A DNA stretch of 49,709 bases from the NCBI GenBank assembly GCA_030692055.1, contig JAUYCY010000152.1:1-49709 (forward strand). Direction: 5' to 3'. Below, piece by piece: positions 1 to 9,496 of the stretch (within the stretch, counting starts at the first letter, position 1; the number at the start of each line of letters is the position of its first letter). The notes below the pieces were generated by a model. That model was not told where the DNA came from. It was given only the letters and a program-made list of their open reading frames with translations, and made no database searches. A program made the position numbers and the translations under genes. The DNA comes from Candidatus Omnitrophota bacterium (GTDB lineage Bacteria > Omnitrophota > Koll11 > Duberdicusellales > 4484-171).

Positions 1-133
1 CACGGGCAAGCCCGTGGTTCTCTATTCTTTCGAGCTTCGCTCGACGCCCAAGGGGCTTTATCTTCATTCCTCCACGGCCATGGCCGTGGTTTCCTGCCCT
101 TCGGTCTTTTTACAGGACAAAAAGCCCGAAGGG
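1..133. repeat. Cluster of intergenic palindromes at window edge
   Basis: Four short inverted repeats are packed together. They are a CACGGGC/GCCCGTG hairpin at 1-16, CGAGC/GCTCG near 30-42, a perfect 18-bp palindrome CCACGGCCATGGCCGTGG at 72-89, and a long hairpin with arms CCCTTCGG-CTTTTT (97-111) and AAAAAG-CCGAAGGG (119-133). The last is followed by ATTTTTG, so it could terminate a plus-strand transcript entering from the left. No gene is seen here. Confidence 0.7.
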
Positions 134-167
134 ATTTTTGAATGAAACCTTTGCCTACAGCCTTATA

Positions 168-1133
168 TTACATAGGTTTCCCCACTTCTTGGGAATCTTT
201 TTCTACCTTAAATCTCATAGTATTAAGTTCTTGCGGTGGCCTAGATTTCCAACGCCGGTGAATCCAGCTCCACTGACAAGGGAATTTTCTAACCCAGTCT
301 TCGATAAAACGGCTGAATTTTATAGTGTTTAGAAGCGTTGCTTCATCTTTATCGCTGGTTACGACAAGCTCTTCCTGCGGAAAAATTCTCACACAATGTT
401 TGGCTTTAGCTTCCCTACATATATATGCCGGGACAATGACGGCTTTCGTTCGAAAAGCAAGCGTGATTGGCCCTATGGGCGTAGCGGCCAATTTACCAAA
501 GAATTTTACCCAAACACCGCTTGTGCCAAAATTCTGGTCCATTTGCATTATTACAATTTCGTTATCTCGTAAAGCCTCTATAATTCTGCCTACGCACTCC
601 TTACGAGGATAAGAAAAAATTGTCTTAACCCCCGCGTTCGTCCTTAAATTGTGCAGGTATCCGCCGACTCGCATATCTCGCATGGGCCGTGTAACGAAAT
701 TTACCGAGTATCCTTCTTTTGCCAACTTTAAACTCATTAGGGGAAAGTTTCCTATATGAGCAGTAATTATAATTATTCCTCGTTTACTTTCTAAGGCGCG
801 ATCTAAATATTCTCTACCTTCTACGCGAATATTCTTTAATCCTTGCGGCTTTTCTAAAAGATATAGCAACTCAAAAGAACTCTGTGCCATAAAAATAAAA
901 AAATCACGGGTAATCTTTTTTTTCTCCTTGAGAGAAATTTTAGGAAAAGCTATTCCAAGGCCCTCAACGGCAATTCTGCGATGAGGAATAACTATGCAAT
1001 AAGCAATACCACCTAATACTTTTCCTAAAAAGTAACTCCAGCCCAGCGAAAAGCTTCCGTTTAAAAAAGTAAAAATTCTCAAAAAAAACCAAGCTATGTT
1101 TCTACTTAGAATTTTCTTCTTTTCTTTATTCAT
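168..1133 (-). CDS. LpxL/HtrB-family lysophospholipid acyltransferase, catalytic acid missing
   Basis: This 321-residue protein has the length and layout of the lipid A late acyltransferases (LpxL/HtrB family), which transfer an acyl chain to a lipid A precursor at the inner membrane. There is an N-terminal hydrophobic segment (about residues 14-50) and a conserved core with TAHIGNFP around residues 124-131. In the family the motif is H-x4-E/D (commonly HLGNWE). Here His126 is present but the acid is replaced by Pro131 (codon CCC). The downstream QMDQNFG and the GKLAATPIGPITLA segment are typical of the family. The ATG at 1133 has no clear ribosome binding site. Membership is fairly sure, but activity as an acyltransferase is doubtful because of the substitution. 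Confidence 0.8.
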   Translation of the reverse strand: MNKEKKKILSRNIAWFFLRIFTFLNGSFSLGWSYFLGKVLGGIAYCIVIPHRRIAVEGLGIAFPKISLKEKKKITRDFFIFMAQSSFELLYLLEKPQGLKNIRVEGREYLDRALESKRGIIIITAHIGNFPLMSLKLAKEGYSVNFVTRPMRDMRVGGYLHNLRTNAGVKTIFSYPRKECVGRIIEALRDNEIVIMQMDQNFGTSGVWVKFFGKLAATPIGPITLAFRTKAVIVPAYICREAKAKHCVRIFPQEELVVTSDKDEATLLNTIKFSRFIEDWVRKFPCQWSWIHRRWKSRPPQELNTMRFKVEKDSQEVGKPM

Positions 1134-1149
1134 AACTTATACAAAAAGA

Positions 1150-1240
1150 AACCAGTTGCCAGAAACCAGTAACCAGAAAAAATGTTTAAGTATACTCTAT
1201 GGAAACTGTTCTGGTATCTGGGAACTGGTATCTGGTTACC
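1150..1240. repeat. CCAG-rich inverted repeat upstream of the acyltransferase gene
   Basis: Repeated CCAGttgCCAGaaaCCAGtaaCCAG on the left is mirrored by CTGGtatCTGGgaaCTGGtatCTGG on the right. The two arms could form a long imperfect hairpin between two minus-strand genes. No coding signal is seen. Confidence 0.6.
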
Positions 1241-1243
1241 GTA

Positions 1244-1732
1244 CTAAAGTTTATAGCCAATCTTTCTCAAAAGATCTTTGCGCCACTTAACATCTTCTTC
1301 TTTCTCGACACCTTTTGGCGCAAAACCATCAATTACCCCCAATATCCCTCTGCCCTGCTGGGTCTCGGCGACGATAATCTCTACGGCATTTGCCGTTGCG
1401 CAGAATATCCGGCAAACCTCAGGGACATTTTTTACTTGATTTAAAATATTTACAGGATAGGCATCTTTTAAAATGATAAAAAAACTATGACCGCATCCGA
1501 CATGCAATGCATTATCAATGGCTATTTTTTTTAAAGCGCCATCGTTACCTTCTGCCCTTACCAAGCATTTACCTGAAGACTCACAAAATGCAAGACCGAA
1601 TTTTGCTTGAGGCGCTGTCCCTACAATAACTTCATAAATATCCTCAACTGTTTTGATAAAATGAGATTGTCCAATAATTATATTAAGCTCATCGGGCTTG
1701 TTTACTTTTACTAATTCAAGCTTTACCGTCAT
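1244..1732 (-). CDS. Adenosine-specific kinase family protein (DUF355-like)
   Basis: At 162 residues this matches the small adenosine-specific kinase family best known from thermophilic archaea and bacteria. The recognised blocks are GQSHFIKTVEDIYE near the start, AKFGLAFCESSGKCLVR in the middle, the GCGHSFFI segment, the NVPEVCRIFCATANAVEII stretch and the RGILGVIDG end. The family is described as using ADP or ATP with adenosine, but the cellular role is not settled. The start is supported by a GGAGG ribosome binding site just upstream of the ATG at 1732. It stands alone between two minus-strand genes, so context adds nothing about its job. The family call is strong; the reaction is less certain. 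Confidence 0.85.
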   Translation of the reverse strand: MTVKLELVKVNKPDELNIIIGQSHFIKTVEDIYEVIVGTAPQAKFGLAFCESSGKCLVRAEGNDGALKKIAIDNALHVGCGHSFFIILKDAYPVNILNQVKNVPEVCRIFCATANAVEIIVAETQQGRGILGVIDGFAPKGVEKEEDVKWRKDLLRKIGYKL

Positions 1733-1925
1733 TTTTTACCTCCAATGAGCGCACAATTTATGGCAGCTTATTTAGCGAACATAAGTTGTTTGCGCGAATT
1801 GAACCCCACACCCAGCGGTTACATTTCACGCCCCTAAGGCATAAGGTTTACCATATTTATTTTCAAAAATACAAATACTCCGCACCCTTCTCTCTGGGTG
1901 TGGGGTCTCCGCCACCTTCAAAATA

Positions 1926-1952
1926 TTTATTAAGGCGGATCCGCCTTGGGCG
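1926..1952. repeat. GGCGGATCCGCC palindromic repeat, copy 1
   Basis: A perfect GGCGGATCCGCC palindrome is followed by TTGGGCGGAAA. A near-identical unit sits at 41632-41652. It lies in the 273-base spacer between the adenosine kinase and CDF genes, which otherwise shows nothing coding. Confidence 0.6.
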
Positions 1953-2005
1953 GAAAATTCAGCTACGCACCTTTTCTTCACCTTTGGGTTTGAAAAGTTG
2001 CTGCT

Positions 2006-3142
2006 TCATTTAATCTCCTTTTCATAAGGTTCGATATGGATATTAACCTTAGAAAAACCGAGCCTTTTTTTAAGCAAAGTCAAAAGACGGTGAGAAATCG
2101 CATGCGATTCGTCTAGGGGTATTTTTTTATCTAGCAGGAGATGAAAACTAAGAACATCTATACCCTCTGTAGTAATAATTTCTATTCCATGAAAACCTTT
2201 CACGTTTTTATTCTTTGCTAAAAACATATCAAGTGTTTTTTCAATTCTTACTTTCTCGCGTAATGCCGCCTCTTTTTTTAAATCAACATGCACAATGCAT
2301 CTACCCAAATCTTCATTATAAATCTTTTTCTCAATGCTATCGGCAACGCTATGGGCTTGTTCTAAGGTAAGTGCCGGGCTAATCTCTATGTGCAAGGAAA
2401 CAATCCTATTTTTGCCATAGGAATGAATTTCTATATCATGGACACCAGCTACGAATTGAAAAGAAGAAGCGATAACTTTCACTTTCTCGTAAACCTGGTC
2501 CGGCGCGCGTTTGCCTATAAGATTATCAACAAATTCTTTGCCCATTTTAAACGACCAATAGATAATAAGAAATGCTATCAATAATCCCAAAATAGAATCA
2601 ACATAAATAAATCCTCTTTTAACAAAAAATAATCCAAAAGCAACAATAAAGGTAGTGATGAAATCTGTATAATGATGAAACGCATCCGCTGCTAGAATAT
2701 CGCTCGACGCCTTCTTAGAAGCTCTCTGGGTAATAAAACCAAGAAAAAATTTTATTATCGATATTGAAATCATCGTGCCGATGATGAAAAAGTTAACATT
2801 CACAATCTTTGGATGTAGGAACCTCAAGAAAGATTCTTTTAAAAAACTAAGTCCTATAAGGAAAAGAAAAAGGGAAACAATAATTCCACCCACATCTTCT
2901 ACCCTCCCATGGCCAAAGGGGTGGTCACTGTCTGCCGGTTTCTTACTTAAATGTAAACTAAACACAACTACACCCGTAGCGATTATGTCTCTCAGACTAT
3001 CAACGGCATCAGTTAAAATAGAAATGCTTTTTGATTGAAAACCAAAGATAAACTGGATAACAGAAAGAACGAAATTAACCCCTATACTAAGCCACGCAAC
3101 CCTTAGAGACAATAAGTGATAGTTGTCTTGATTTTGTTTCAT
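2006..3142 (-). CDS. Cation diffusion facilitator (CDF) transporter with doubled C-terminal domain
   Basis: This 378-residue inner-membrane metal/proton antiporter belongs to the CDF family (FieF/YiiP-like). The transport-site motifs are visible: D48-SLR-D52 in the second membrane helix and H156-HYT-D160 in the fifth, with the typical HPFGHGR loop at 74-80. The C-terminal cytoplasmic part is longer than usual. A first ferredoxin-like domain (VHDIEIHSYG...VSLHIEIS) is followed by a second one (FHGIEIITTEG...LSFHLLLD), which explains the extra ~80 residues over the usual ~300. The substrate (Zn, Fe, Mn or Co) cannot be told from these residues. The ATG at 3142 has no strong ribosome binding site. 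Confidence 0.9.
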   Translation of the reverse strand: MKQNQDNYHLLSLRVAWLSIGVNFVLSVIQFIFGFQSKSISILTDAVDSLRDIIATGVVVFSLHLSKKPADSDHPFGHGRVEDVGGIIVSLFLFLIGLSFLKESFLRFLHPKIVNVNFFIIGTMISISIIKFFLGFITQRASKKASSDILAADAFHHYTDFITTFIVAFGLFFVKRGFIYVDSILGLLIAFLIIYWSFKMGKEFVDNLIGKRAPDQVYEKVKVIASSFQFVAGVHDIEIHSYGKNRIVSLHIEISPALTLEQAHSVADSIEKKIYNEDLGRCIVHVDLKKEAALREKVRIEKTLDMFLAKNKNVKGFHGIEIITTEGIDVLSFHLLLDKKIPLDESHAISHRLLTLLKKRLGFSKVNIHIEPYEKEIK

Positions 3143-3506
3143 CCGAGATTTTGCATTAGGCTGTTATAGTAATCGATAACATTTTGTGAGATAAGAGATT
3201 ATCATACATTCGCAAGGTAAGAAAAAGTAAAGCTTTTTGCGAAATGAAGCTCCGCGGGTTTACACCCGCGGTATCTACAAATTCTTCGGCGAAATCCGCC
3301 GAAGCAGACCCGCCTTCGCCCAGGTTACGGCGGGTTATCCGCTTCGCATTCATCCACAGTTTTACAGCCGTCGTCTTCTGCGTAGGCGGATAAAATGTTT
3401 TCTCTACTGCGAAATGCTTATATTCTCAAATCTTGGTTCAATGGTGGACCCAATGAGTGCGCCTGCGGCGCTCTTTGCTCGCGCAAAGCGCAGGCAAAGA
3501 TTGGGT
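3143..3506. repeat. Gene-free spacer filled with palindromes
   Basis: The 364-base gap between the CDF gene and lnt carries several inverted repeats. Examples are CCGCGGG/CCCGCGG near 3251-3270, TTCGGCG/CGCCGAAG near 3283-3305, and nested arms around 3438-3510 that begin GGTTCAATGG and end GATTGGGTTCAT. Short open frames across it have no start signals and follow the palindromes. I regard it as non-coding. Confidence 0.6.
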
Positions 3507-5051
3507 TCATTTTCGCATAAGACAAACAAATAATATTAAACCACAAAATAAAGGAAATATCTCTTGCCAATTATTATACAAACTTCTTTTAAGATTTAAA
3601 GGTAAATTAAAATTTATAGTATCTTCAAAAAATACCTGTTTGCCATTATTTCGTAAGGTATTTATCTCGCCCTTAAATGAGACCCAGCCACTTATACCTG
3701 TATTAGCACAGCGTGCAATAGAAATTCTATTCTCTATTGCCCTAAATGTCATAATTGCTAAATGCTGGCTCGCTTCGGGTTCCCCCCTAAACCAGGAATC
3801 ATCGGTAATATTTATCAGAAAATCGCTTGCCTTGGCGAAACGAGAAACAAATAAAGGAAAAATATCCTCGAAACAAATAAGTACAGAAAATTTCTTGTCT
3901 TTATAGGAAAAAATCTTATATTCCCTACCTCTTGTCATATCCCCTATACAATTGAGTACAGGTATAAAAGATAAATATTCTCTTAGTGGCACATATTCGC
4001 CAAAAGGAACAATTTTAATTTTTCTGTAAATATCGACCGTTGAACTTTCTTTAGCTAGCAGCAATGCGGTATTGTAAAATCTATCGCCTTCTAGCTTTAC
4101 CGCTCCGATAAGAATATCTTTGCTCGAATCTGCGGCAAAATGTTTTAGTTCTTCAAAGGCATCTTCATTCCTAATCTCAGGCCAAGCCGCTTCCGGATAA
4201 ATAACCAAAGATTTTTCGTTTGCTTGCTTACTTAAAAACTTTAATTTTTCTATAATTAGTGGCCTTAATTCTATATTTTGCTTTGTCTCTTGAGAAATAT
4301 TAGGTTGCACCAAAGAAAGAGCTATGGAATCTGTTTCTTTTAAATTATGTAGCCTATGGAAAGAGTAAAGAAAACAGGATAAAATTACCAGAAAAATAAA
4401 AATAGCTTTCTTCGCTAACCATTTTCTTTCGGCATAGGAACCCATAAAATAAGTTATTCTTTTAATAACTTTAGAGATTAACTCTATTTTGGTTGCCGCA
4501 AAAAACTTTGGATAATAGTTTTTTAACTGTGCCTTTGGCAGAGCAAAGTTTCTTGTAGCAAAGATTTCATATATAAAAACATTGACCATAACAATGATAA
4601 ATGATAAAAATTTTACTCCGAATAAATCTGCTATCTGAATAAGGTAGAAGTTTTTATACTGAGAGTAACCTAAATTTGCCCAACTAAAACCACACCAGAT
4701 ATTTTCTTTAGTTAATTCCAGTAGAACCCAAAGGGCAGGAATTGTAATTAAAGCGCGCGGCTTATTTAGAAAATATCTGCCTATAATAAAAAATAATATG
4801 GGATAAAAAGAAAGATAAAGTAAAAACACTACCAGGCCTAAAACTGTAACATTACCAACCCAAAAAAACGCAACTAAAAAATAAGAAAAGCCGAAAACAA
4901 AACTCTGCCGCAATCCTTCCTTAATTCTACTTTTCTTTAATATGTACAGTAAAGGAACTAAAGAAAACCAAACAAAAAAAGAAAGTACAGGCGTATCAAA
5001 ACTTAAACCGGTTAATATGCCGCTGATAATCGCTAAAAACAACTTAATCAT
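3507..5051 (-). CDS. lnt: Apolipoprotein N-acyltransferase
   Basis: Lnt adds the third acyl chain to the N-terminal cysteine of lipoproteins in the inner membrane, using phospholipid as donor. About 200 hydrophobic N-terminal residues (several membrane helices) precede a nitrilase-type domain. The Glu-Lys-Cys triad is visible: E in IYPEAAWPE, K in KIKIVPFGEYVP, C in VLICFEDIFP. A late SRFAKASDFLINITDDSWF block is also typical. The frame is open to 5096, but the upstream codons run into palindromic spacer. I therefore start at the internal ATG at 5051, which gives 514 residues, a normal family length. The gene lies downstream of secA across a 382-base repeat-filled gap. Confidence 0.93.
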   Translation of the reverse strand: MIKLFLAIISGILTGLSFDTPVLSFFVWFSLVPLLYILKKSRIKEGLRQSFVFGFSYFLVAFFWVGNVTVLGLVVFLLYLSFYPILFFIIGRYFLNKPRALITIPALWVLLELTKENIWCGFSWANLGYSQYKNFYLIQIADLFGVKFLSFIIVMVNVFIYEIFATRNFALPKAQLKNYYPKFFAATKIELISKVIKRITYFMGSYAERKWLAKKAIFIFLVILSCFLYSFHRLHNLKETDSIALSLVQPNISQETKQNIELRPLIIEKLKFLSKQANEKSLVIYPEAAWPEIRNEDAFEELKHFAADSSKDILIGAVKLEGDRFYNTALLLAKESSTVDIYRKIKIVPFGEYVPLREYLSFIPVLNCIGDMTRGREYKIFSYKDKKFSVLICFEDIFPLFVSRFAKASDFLINITDDSWFRGEPEASQHLAIMTFRAIENRISIARCANTGISGWVSFKGEINTLRNNGKQVFFEDTINFNLPLNLKRSLYNNWQEIFPLFCGLILFVCLMRK

Positions 5052-5433
5052 TTTATTTTGCTGCAAGCAGCGGGCTGCCTGCGTGTACAACTTCACAATT
5101 ACGGTAACAGTTTAAGGGTTACGGTTACGCCCATTCGACTTCGCTCAGGGCGTCCTGAGCCTGTCGAAGGACGATGCCCGCTTCATCTTAAGGTTACGTC
5201 GTGCGTCTATCGGTTGCGCTGCTTCCCGCATGCGCTTCGTTCTGCGGGATCCCGCCGAGATAAAATCGTAGGCGGGACGTTTCGTCTATGGTCAAACGTC
5301 TTACATTTAACGCAACCGTGACGAGCCGCGCAACCTTTAACCGTTAAACGTAACCGATACGGGCTTCGTAGCCTTTGCCGTTACCGAAATACTAACGTAT
5401 TACACGACAGGCAGGTAGCCTGCAGTACGTGGC
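5052..5433. repeat. Gene-free spacer with inverted repeats between lnt and secA
   Basis: It contains a conspicuous inverted repeat, TTCGACTTCGCTCAGG (5134-5149) opposed by CCTGAGCCTGTCGAAGG (5154-5170). Its left arm recurs at about 39225-39240. There are also repeated (G)GTTACGGTTACG-like units and a CAGGCAGGTAGCCTGC palindrome near 5408-5423, next to the secA stop. No gene is seen. Confidence 0.6.
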
Positions 5434-8295
5434 CTATTTTCCACAACATTTCTTGTATTTTCTTTTGCTGCCACAAGGACAAGGTTCGTTTCTTCCTACT
5501 TTTTTTGTAGTCTGCTGTTGGGCGGGTTTAGTCTGAACTTTTGCTGGCTCTTGCTCTTTTTGCAGAGGTTGATATTGCGAGTGAATATAGCTTTTCGGGG
5601 CTTGTTCAAAAACACCTGTTATCTCTTCTGGAACAGCTATCTTAGCCTTAAAAACAGTATCTACAATACTTTCTTTTATTGAATCAATAGTTTCCGCAAA
5701 GGCAGCGTAAGATTCTTTTTGATATTCCACTAAAGGTTCGGCTTGCCCATAACCTCTCAGATGGATACCTTCTTTTAAAGAATCCATAATAAGTAAGTGT
5801 TCTTTCCAGCGTGAATCCACAACCCATAATGAGGCTGCCCGTTCCATAGCACGCATTCGGTCTTTGCCAATTTTTTCGTCTTTAGCCTGCTGGGACTTTT
5901 TTACTTCTTTCTTAATAAAATCTGTCACCTCTTCTAAGCTTAGCCGGCCGAGCGTCTGAGAGGGAACCTCTAAATCGAATTTTAACTTTAACCAGTGCGT
6001 CAGGCCCAATATATTTTTCTCATCCTGAAAATAAAATGGCATATTTTTTTCTATCACCTCATCCGCCATCTCAAAAATTTCTTCCCTAATACTTTCTTTT
6101 TCTAAAATTTCTCTTCTTTGCTGATAAATAACTTCTCTTTGTTTATTCATTACATTATCATATTCTAAAAGCTGTTTTCTTATTTCGAAGTTGTGCGCTT
6201 CTACCCTTTTCTGTGCAACTTCCAAGGAATGATTGATGAGGCTGTGTTCTATGGGTTGATCTTCCGGAAATCCGAATTTTTCCATAAAGAAATAAATTCT
6301 TTCTGAACCAAAAAGCCGCATTAAATCGTCTTCAAGGGAAACATAAAAACGCGATGAACCAGGGTCACCTTGGCGTCCTGAACGGCCGCGTAACTGGTTA
6401 TCAATACGCCGGGCTTCATGACGCTGGGTACCTATCATGTGTAAACCTCCCAATCGAACTACCTCTTTGTGCTCTTTGTCAAATTTATCCCTATACTGCT
6501 GGTAAAGTTTTTCGTATTCCTCTTTGTAACGCGGGTCTTCAGGCATAATTTCATTTTTTTTCAAAAGGTCTTTAGCGAAATAATCAATATTTCCGCCTAA
6601 AATAATATCCGTTCCTCTTCCTGCCATATTTGTTGCGATAGTTACCTGGCCGAGACTACCTGCCTGTGCGACAATCTGCGCTTCTCTTTCGTGATATTTG
6701 GCGTTTAATACATTGTGGGTAATACCTTTTTTACCAAGAAGGAAAGAAAGAATCTCTGAATCCTCAATAGAGATTGTTCCCACCAGAACCGGCCTTTTTA
6801 CTTTATAGAGCTCTTCAATTTCCTGTATTACAGCTTCAAATTTTCCTTTTTTGGTTTTATAAATTCTGTCCGTATTATTTGTCCTTATTAACACTCTGTT
6901 TGTAGGAATAACTACTGTATCTAAATTATAAATGTGCTTAAACTCGTTTGCCTCAGTATAGGCAGTTCCAGTCATTCCTGCTAATTTTTTATACATTCTG
7001 AAATAGTTTTGTAAGGTGATAGTGGCAAGCGTCTGTGTTTCTTCCTGTATTTTTAAGCCCTCTTTTGCTTCTATTGCCTGATGCAAACCGTCAGACCAAC
7101 GCCTTCCCGGCATAAGCCGGCCGGTAAATTCATCAACTATCAAAACTTTGCCATCCTTTACAATATATTCTTTGTCGCTATGAAAGAGATTGTGCGCCCG
7201 CAACGCCTGGGTTAAGTAATGAGTCCAAGGGTTAGAAAACTTATCTGGTGCTTCCTCAAGACTACCTACACTTAGAATTCTCTCACATTTTCTTTCACCA
7301 TTAGGAAGAAAGTAAGCGTTGTGATTCTTCTCTTCGATTACTGCATCGTAATTTCTTTCTAATTCCTCAGGAGAAACCCTCACTTCGCTGCCGTCTGCAT
7401 TTTTAATAGTAATGGTACCGTCTTTATTGTCAAAGCTCTGGATAACAAACTTGGTTTTAAGCTGCCCAACGGCCTTATCGGCAAGATAATACTTTTCTGT
7501 AGATAACTCCGCGGGGCCGGAAATAATCAAAGGGGTTCTTGCTTCATCTACAAGGATAGAGTCAACTTCGTCAACTATAGCATAGAAATGGCCTCGTTGC
7601 ACCATGTCGCTTGCCGCCGTTACCATATTGTCTCGAAGATAATCGAAACCAAACTCGTTATTGGTGCCGTAGGTTATATCGCAACCATAAGCAAGACGAC
7701 GCTGGTCGTTGCCCATTTCCTGTTGTATCACTCCTACAGAAAAACCTAAAAATTCATAAATTGGCCCCATCCACTCTCTATCCCTTCTAGCAAGGTAATC
7801 ATTGACGGTTACTATATGTACGCCTTTACAGCTGAGGGCGTTCAATGAAGCGGCTAAAGTAGCGACGAGAGTTTTACCTTCTCCTGTTGCCATTTCAGCA
7901 ATTTTATTTGTGTGTAAAACTAAGCCTCCTAAAATTTGTACATCAAAGTGGCGCATCCTCACCGTTCTTCTGGCTGCCTCCCTCACAAGAGCAAAATAAA
8001 AAGGCAGTATTTCATCAAAAATACTATCCACCACATCTTTGTATTCATCTTCGGCAATATTGCTGGTTTTGCTTCTAATTAAATTCCTAAACTCTTGGGT
8101 CTTCTCCTTAAAAAAATTATCCGGTTTGGTTTGAAGCTCGGATTCAAAAGAGTTGACCTTACTAACGATACGACTCAAAACAGTAATTTCTTTTAAGGAG
8201 GGCGTAGGAATTTCTTTGTGCAAAGAAATGTTGACTCTCGGCCTTAAGGAATTAATTTTATTTTGATCGCTGTTAATAAAAAAATCTTTTAACAT
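5434..8295 (-). CDS. secA: Preprotein translocase ATPase SecA
   Basis: SecA is the ATPase motor that pushes unfolded preproteins through SecYEG. At 953 residues it is of slightly long family length. Walker A is MATGEGKT (about residues 135-142), and the DEAD-like Walker B is in IVDEVDSILVDEART (about 240-252). The second helicase domain has MAGRGTDI and RRIDNQLRGRSGRQGD. The last 15 residues, CPCGSKRKYKKCCGK, form the SEC-C zinc-binding tail that contacts SecB or ribosomes. The start overlaps the end of prfB by seven bases, so the two are co-transcribed and probably translationally coupled. Confidence 0.98.
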   Translation of the reverse strand: MLKDFFINSDQNKINSLRPRVNISLHKEIPTPSLKEITVLSRIVSKVNSFESELQTKPDNFFKEKTQEFRNLIRSKTSNIAEDEYKDVVDSIFDEILPFYFALVREAARRTVRMRHFDVQILGGLVLHTNKIAEMATGEGKTLVATLAASLNALSCKGVHIVTVNDYLARRDREWMGPIYEFLGFSVGVIQQEMGNDQRRLAYGCDITYGTNNEFGFDYLRDNMVTAASDMVQRGHFYAIVDEVDSILVDEARTPLIISGPAELSTEKYYLADKAVGQLKTKFVIQSFDNKDGTITIKNADGSEVRVSPEELERNYDAVIEEKNHNAYFLPNGERKCERILSVGSLEEAPDKFSNPWTHYLTQALRAHNLFHSDKEYIVKDGKVLIVDEFTGRLMPGRRWSDGLHQAIEAKEGLKIQEETQTLATITLQNYFRMYKKLAGMTGTAYTEANEFKHIYNLDTVVIPTNRVLIRTNNTDRIYKTKKGKFEAVIQEIEELYKVKRPVLVGTISIEDSEILSFLLGKKGITHNVLNAKYHEREAQIVAQAGSLGQVTIATNMAGRGTDIILGGNIDYFAKDLLKKNEIMPEDPRYKEEYEKLYQQYRDKFDKEHKEVVRLGGLHMIGTQRHEARRIDNQLRGRSGRQGDPGSSRFYVSLEDDLMRLFGSERIYFFMEKFGFPEDQPIEHSLINHSLEVAQKRVEAHNFEIRKQLLEYDNVMNKQREVIYQQRREILEKESIREEIFEMADEVIEKNMPFYFQDEKNILGLTHWLKLKFDLEVPSQTLGRLSLEEVTDFIKKEVKKSQQAKDEKIGKDRMRAMERAASLWVVDSRWKEHLLIMDSLKEGIHLRGYGQAEPLVEYQKESYAAFAETIDSIKESIVDTVFKAKIAVPEEITGVFEQAPKSYIHSQYQPLQKEQEPAKVQTKPAQQQTTKKVGRNEPCPCGSKRKYKKCCGK

Positions 8296-9371
8296 CGGCT
8301 GTACCTTAAATAGGCATAAATAAAATCATCAATTTTACCATCTAAAACCCCCCAGGCATCGTGCGCCTCGTAATCCGTGCGGTGATCTTTTACTAAAAGG
8401 TAGGGATATAACACATAGGAACGAATTTGCGAACCCCACTCTATTTTGCGTTTTATACCGGAAATCTTATTCAGATTTTTCTTCTTTTCTTCCTCTCGTA
8501 TTTCGTAAAGTTTTGCCTTTAAGACGCTCATGGCGACCTGTTTATTCTGATGCTGCGAACGCTCGTTGCGACAACCCACCACAATTCCGCTAGGCAGATG
8601 CCTAATGCGCACCGCTGATTCTGTCTTGTTGACGTGTTGGCCGCCGGCTCCGGAAGAACGGCAAGTTTCTACTTCCAAATCTTCGGGTTTTATCTCTATA
8701 TCGATATCTTCTTTTATTTCCGGCAGTATATCCACAGAGGCAAAAGAAGTATGGCGCCTCTTGTTAGCGTCAAAAGGAGAAATACGCACCAGGCGGTGTA
8801 CGCCCCGCTCCGATTTAAGCATCCCGTACGCACGCAAACCCTCTATGCGAAACATAATATTTTTTATACCTGCTTCTTCGCCTCTTACCTCTTCTAAGAT
8901 GCTAATCTTAAATTTTTTCTCTTGGGCCCAACGAAAATACATACGAAAAAGCATATTCACCCAATCGCAGGCCTCTGTGCCTCCCGCACCTGCATTTATT
9001 TCTAAAATAGCGTTGGCATTGTCAAACCGTTCACAAAAAAGAACCTTTAATTTTAGTTTCTCTAATTTCTCTTCAAATTTATTTACTTCTTTTACTAGAT
9101 CTTTTTCATACGAACTATCAGCGATAGGAATAAATTCCTTTAATTCTTTTAGTTTATTATACAAAACATCCCAATCGTCAACGTCACTTTTGACGCCTTT
9201 AAATTCATCCACTATCAAAGATGCCTCCTTCTGGTTTTGCCAAAAATTTGACTCAGACATTTTCATCTGTAATTTATGGATGTTGTTTTTTTTATCGTCG
9301 ATCTTAAGAAGCTCCTTTAAACTTTTCAGCTCTTCCTCTAAAGCTTCTATTTTATTTTTGATTTCTTCCAT
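8289..9371 (-). CDS. prfB: Peptide chain release factor 2
   Basis: RF2 recognises UGA and UAA stop codons and triggers peptide release. The SPF codon-recognition motif is at 198-200 (in RISPFDANKRR), and the catalytic GGQ is at 243-245 (SSGAGGQHVNKTE). Many bacteria carry an in-frame UGA near codon 25 read by +1 frameshifting. Here the frame is continuous, with LLKIDDKK at that place, so no programmed frameshift is needed. An AAAGGAG followed by CTTCTT does sit at the matching position and may be a relic. The ATG at 9371 is preceded by GAGG. It overlaps secA at its 3' end. Confidence 0.96.
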   Translation of the reverse strand: MEEIKNKIEALEEELKSLKELLKIDDKKNNIHKLQMKMSESNFWQNQKEASLIVDEFKGVKSDVDDWDVLYNKLKELKEFIPIADSSYEKDLVKEVNKFEEKLEKLKLKVLFCERFDNANAILEINAGAGGTEACDWVNMLFRMYFRWAQEKKFKISILEEVRGEEAGIKNIMFRIEGLRAYGMLKSERGVHRLVRISPFDANKRRHTSFASVDILPEIKEDIDIEIKPEDLEVETCRSSGAGGQHVNKTESAVRIRHLPSGIVVGCRNERSQHQNKQVAMSVLKAKLYEIREEEKKKNLNKISGIKRKIEWGSQIRSYVLYPYLLVKDHRTDYEAHDAWGVLDGKIDDFIYAYLRYSRC

Positions 9372-9452
9372 GTCATGCCTCAGGCTATAGCCTACCTGCC
9401 AATAGACAAAGCTACAGGATATTTATCTGAAATTTTTAAAATAAATATGGCT

Positions 9453-9482
9453 ACCCAACAGGGTGCCCTGCTGGGCTAGGCG
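9453..9482. repeat. CCCAACAGGGTG palindromic repeat, copy 1
   Basis: A palindromic unit TACCCAACAGGGTG-CCCTGCTGGG recurs, in the opposite orientation, at about 16688-16718 with small changes. It sits in the spacer between the PilT-like gene and prfB. Confidence 0.6.
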
Positions 9483-9496
9483 GCTTGGGGCCATTT

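Noticed and set aside
3237..3533. Open frames through the spacer between the CDF gene and lnt
   Set aside because: They follow palindromic repeats and have no start signals or domain-like sequence.
8566..9390. 274-codon plus-strand open frame over prfB
   Set aside because: It is the antisense shadow of prfB, whose SPF and GGQ motifs are clear.
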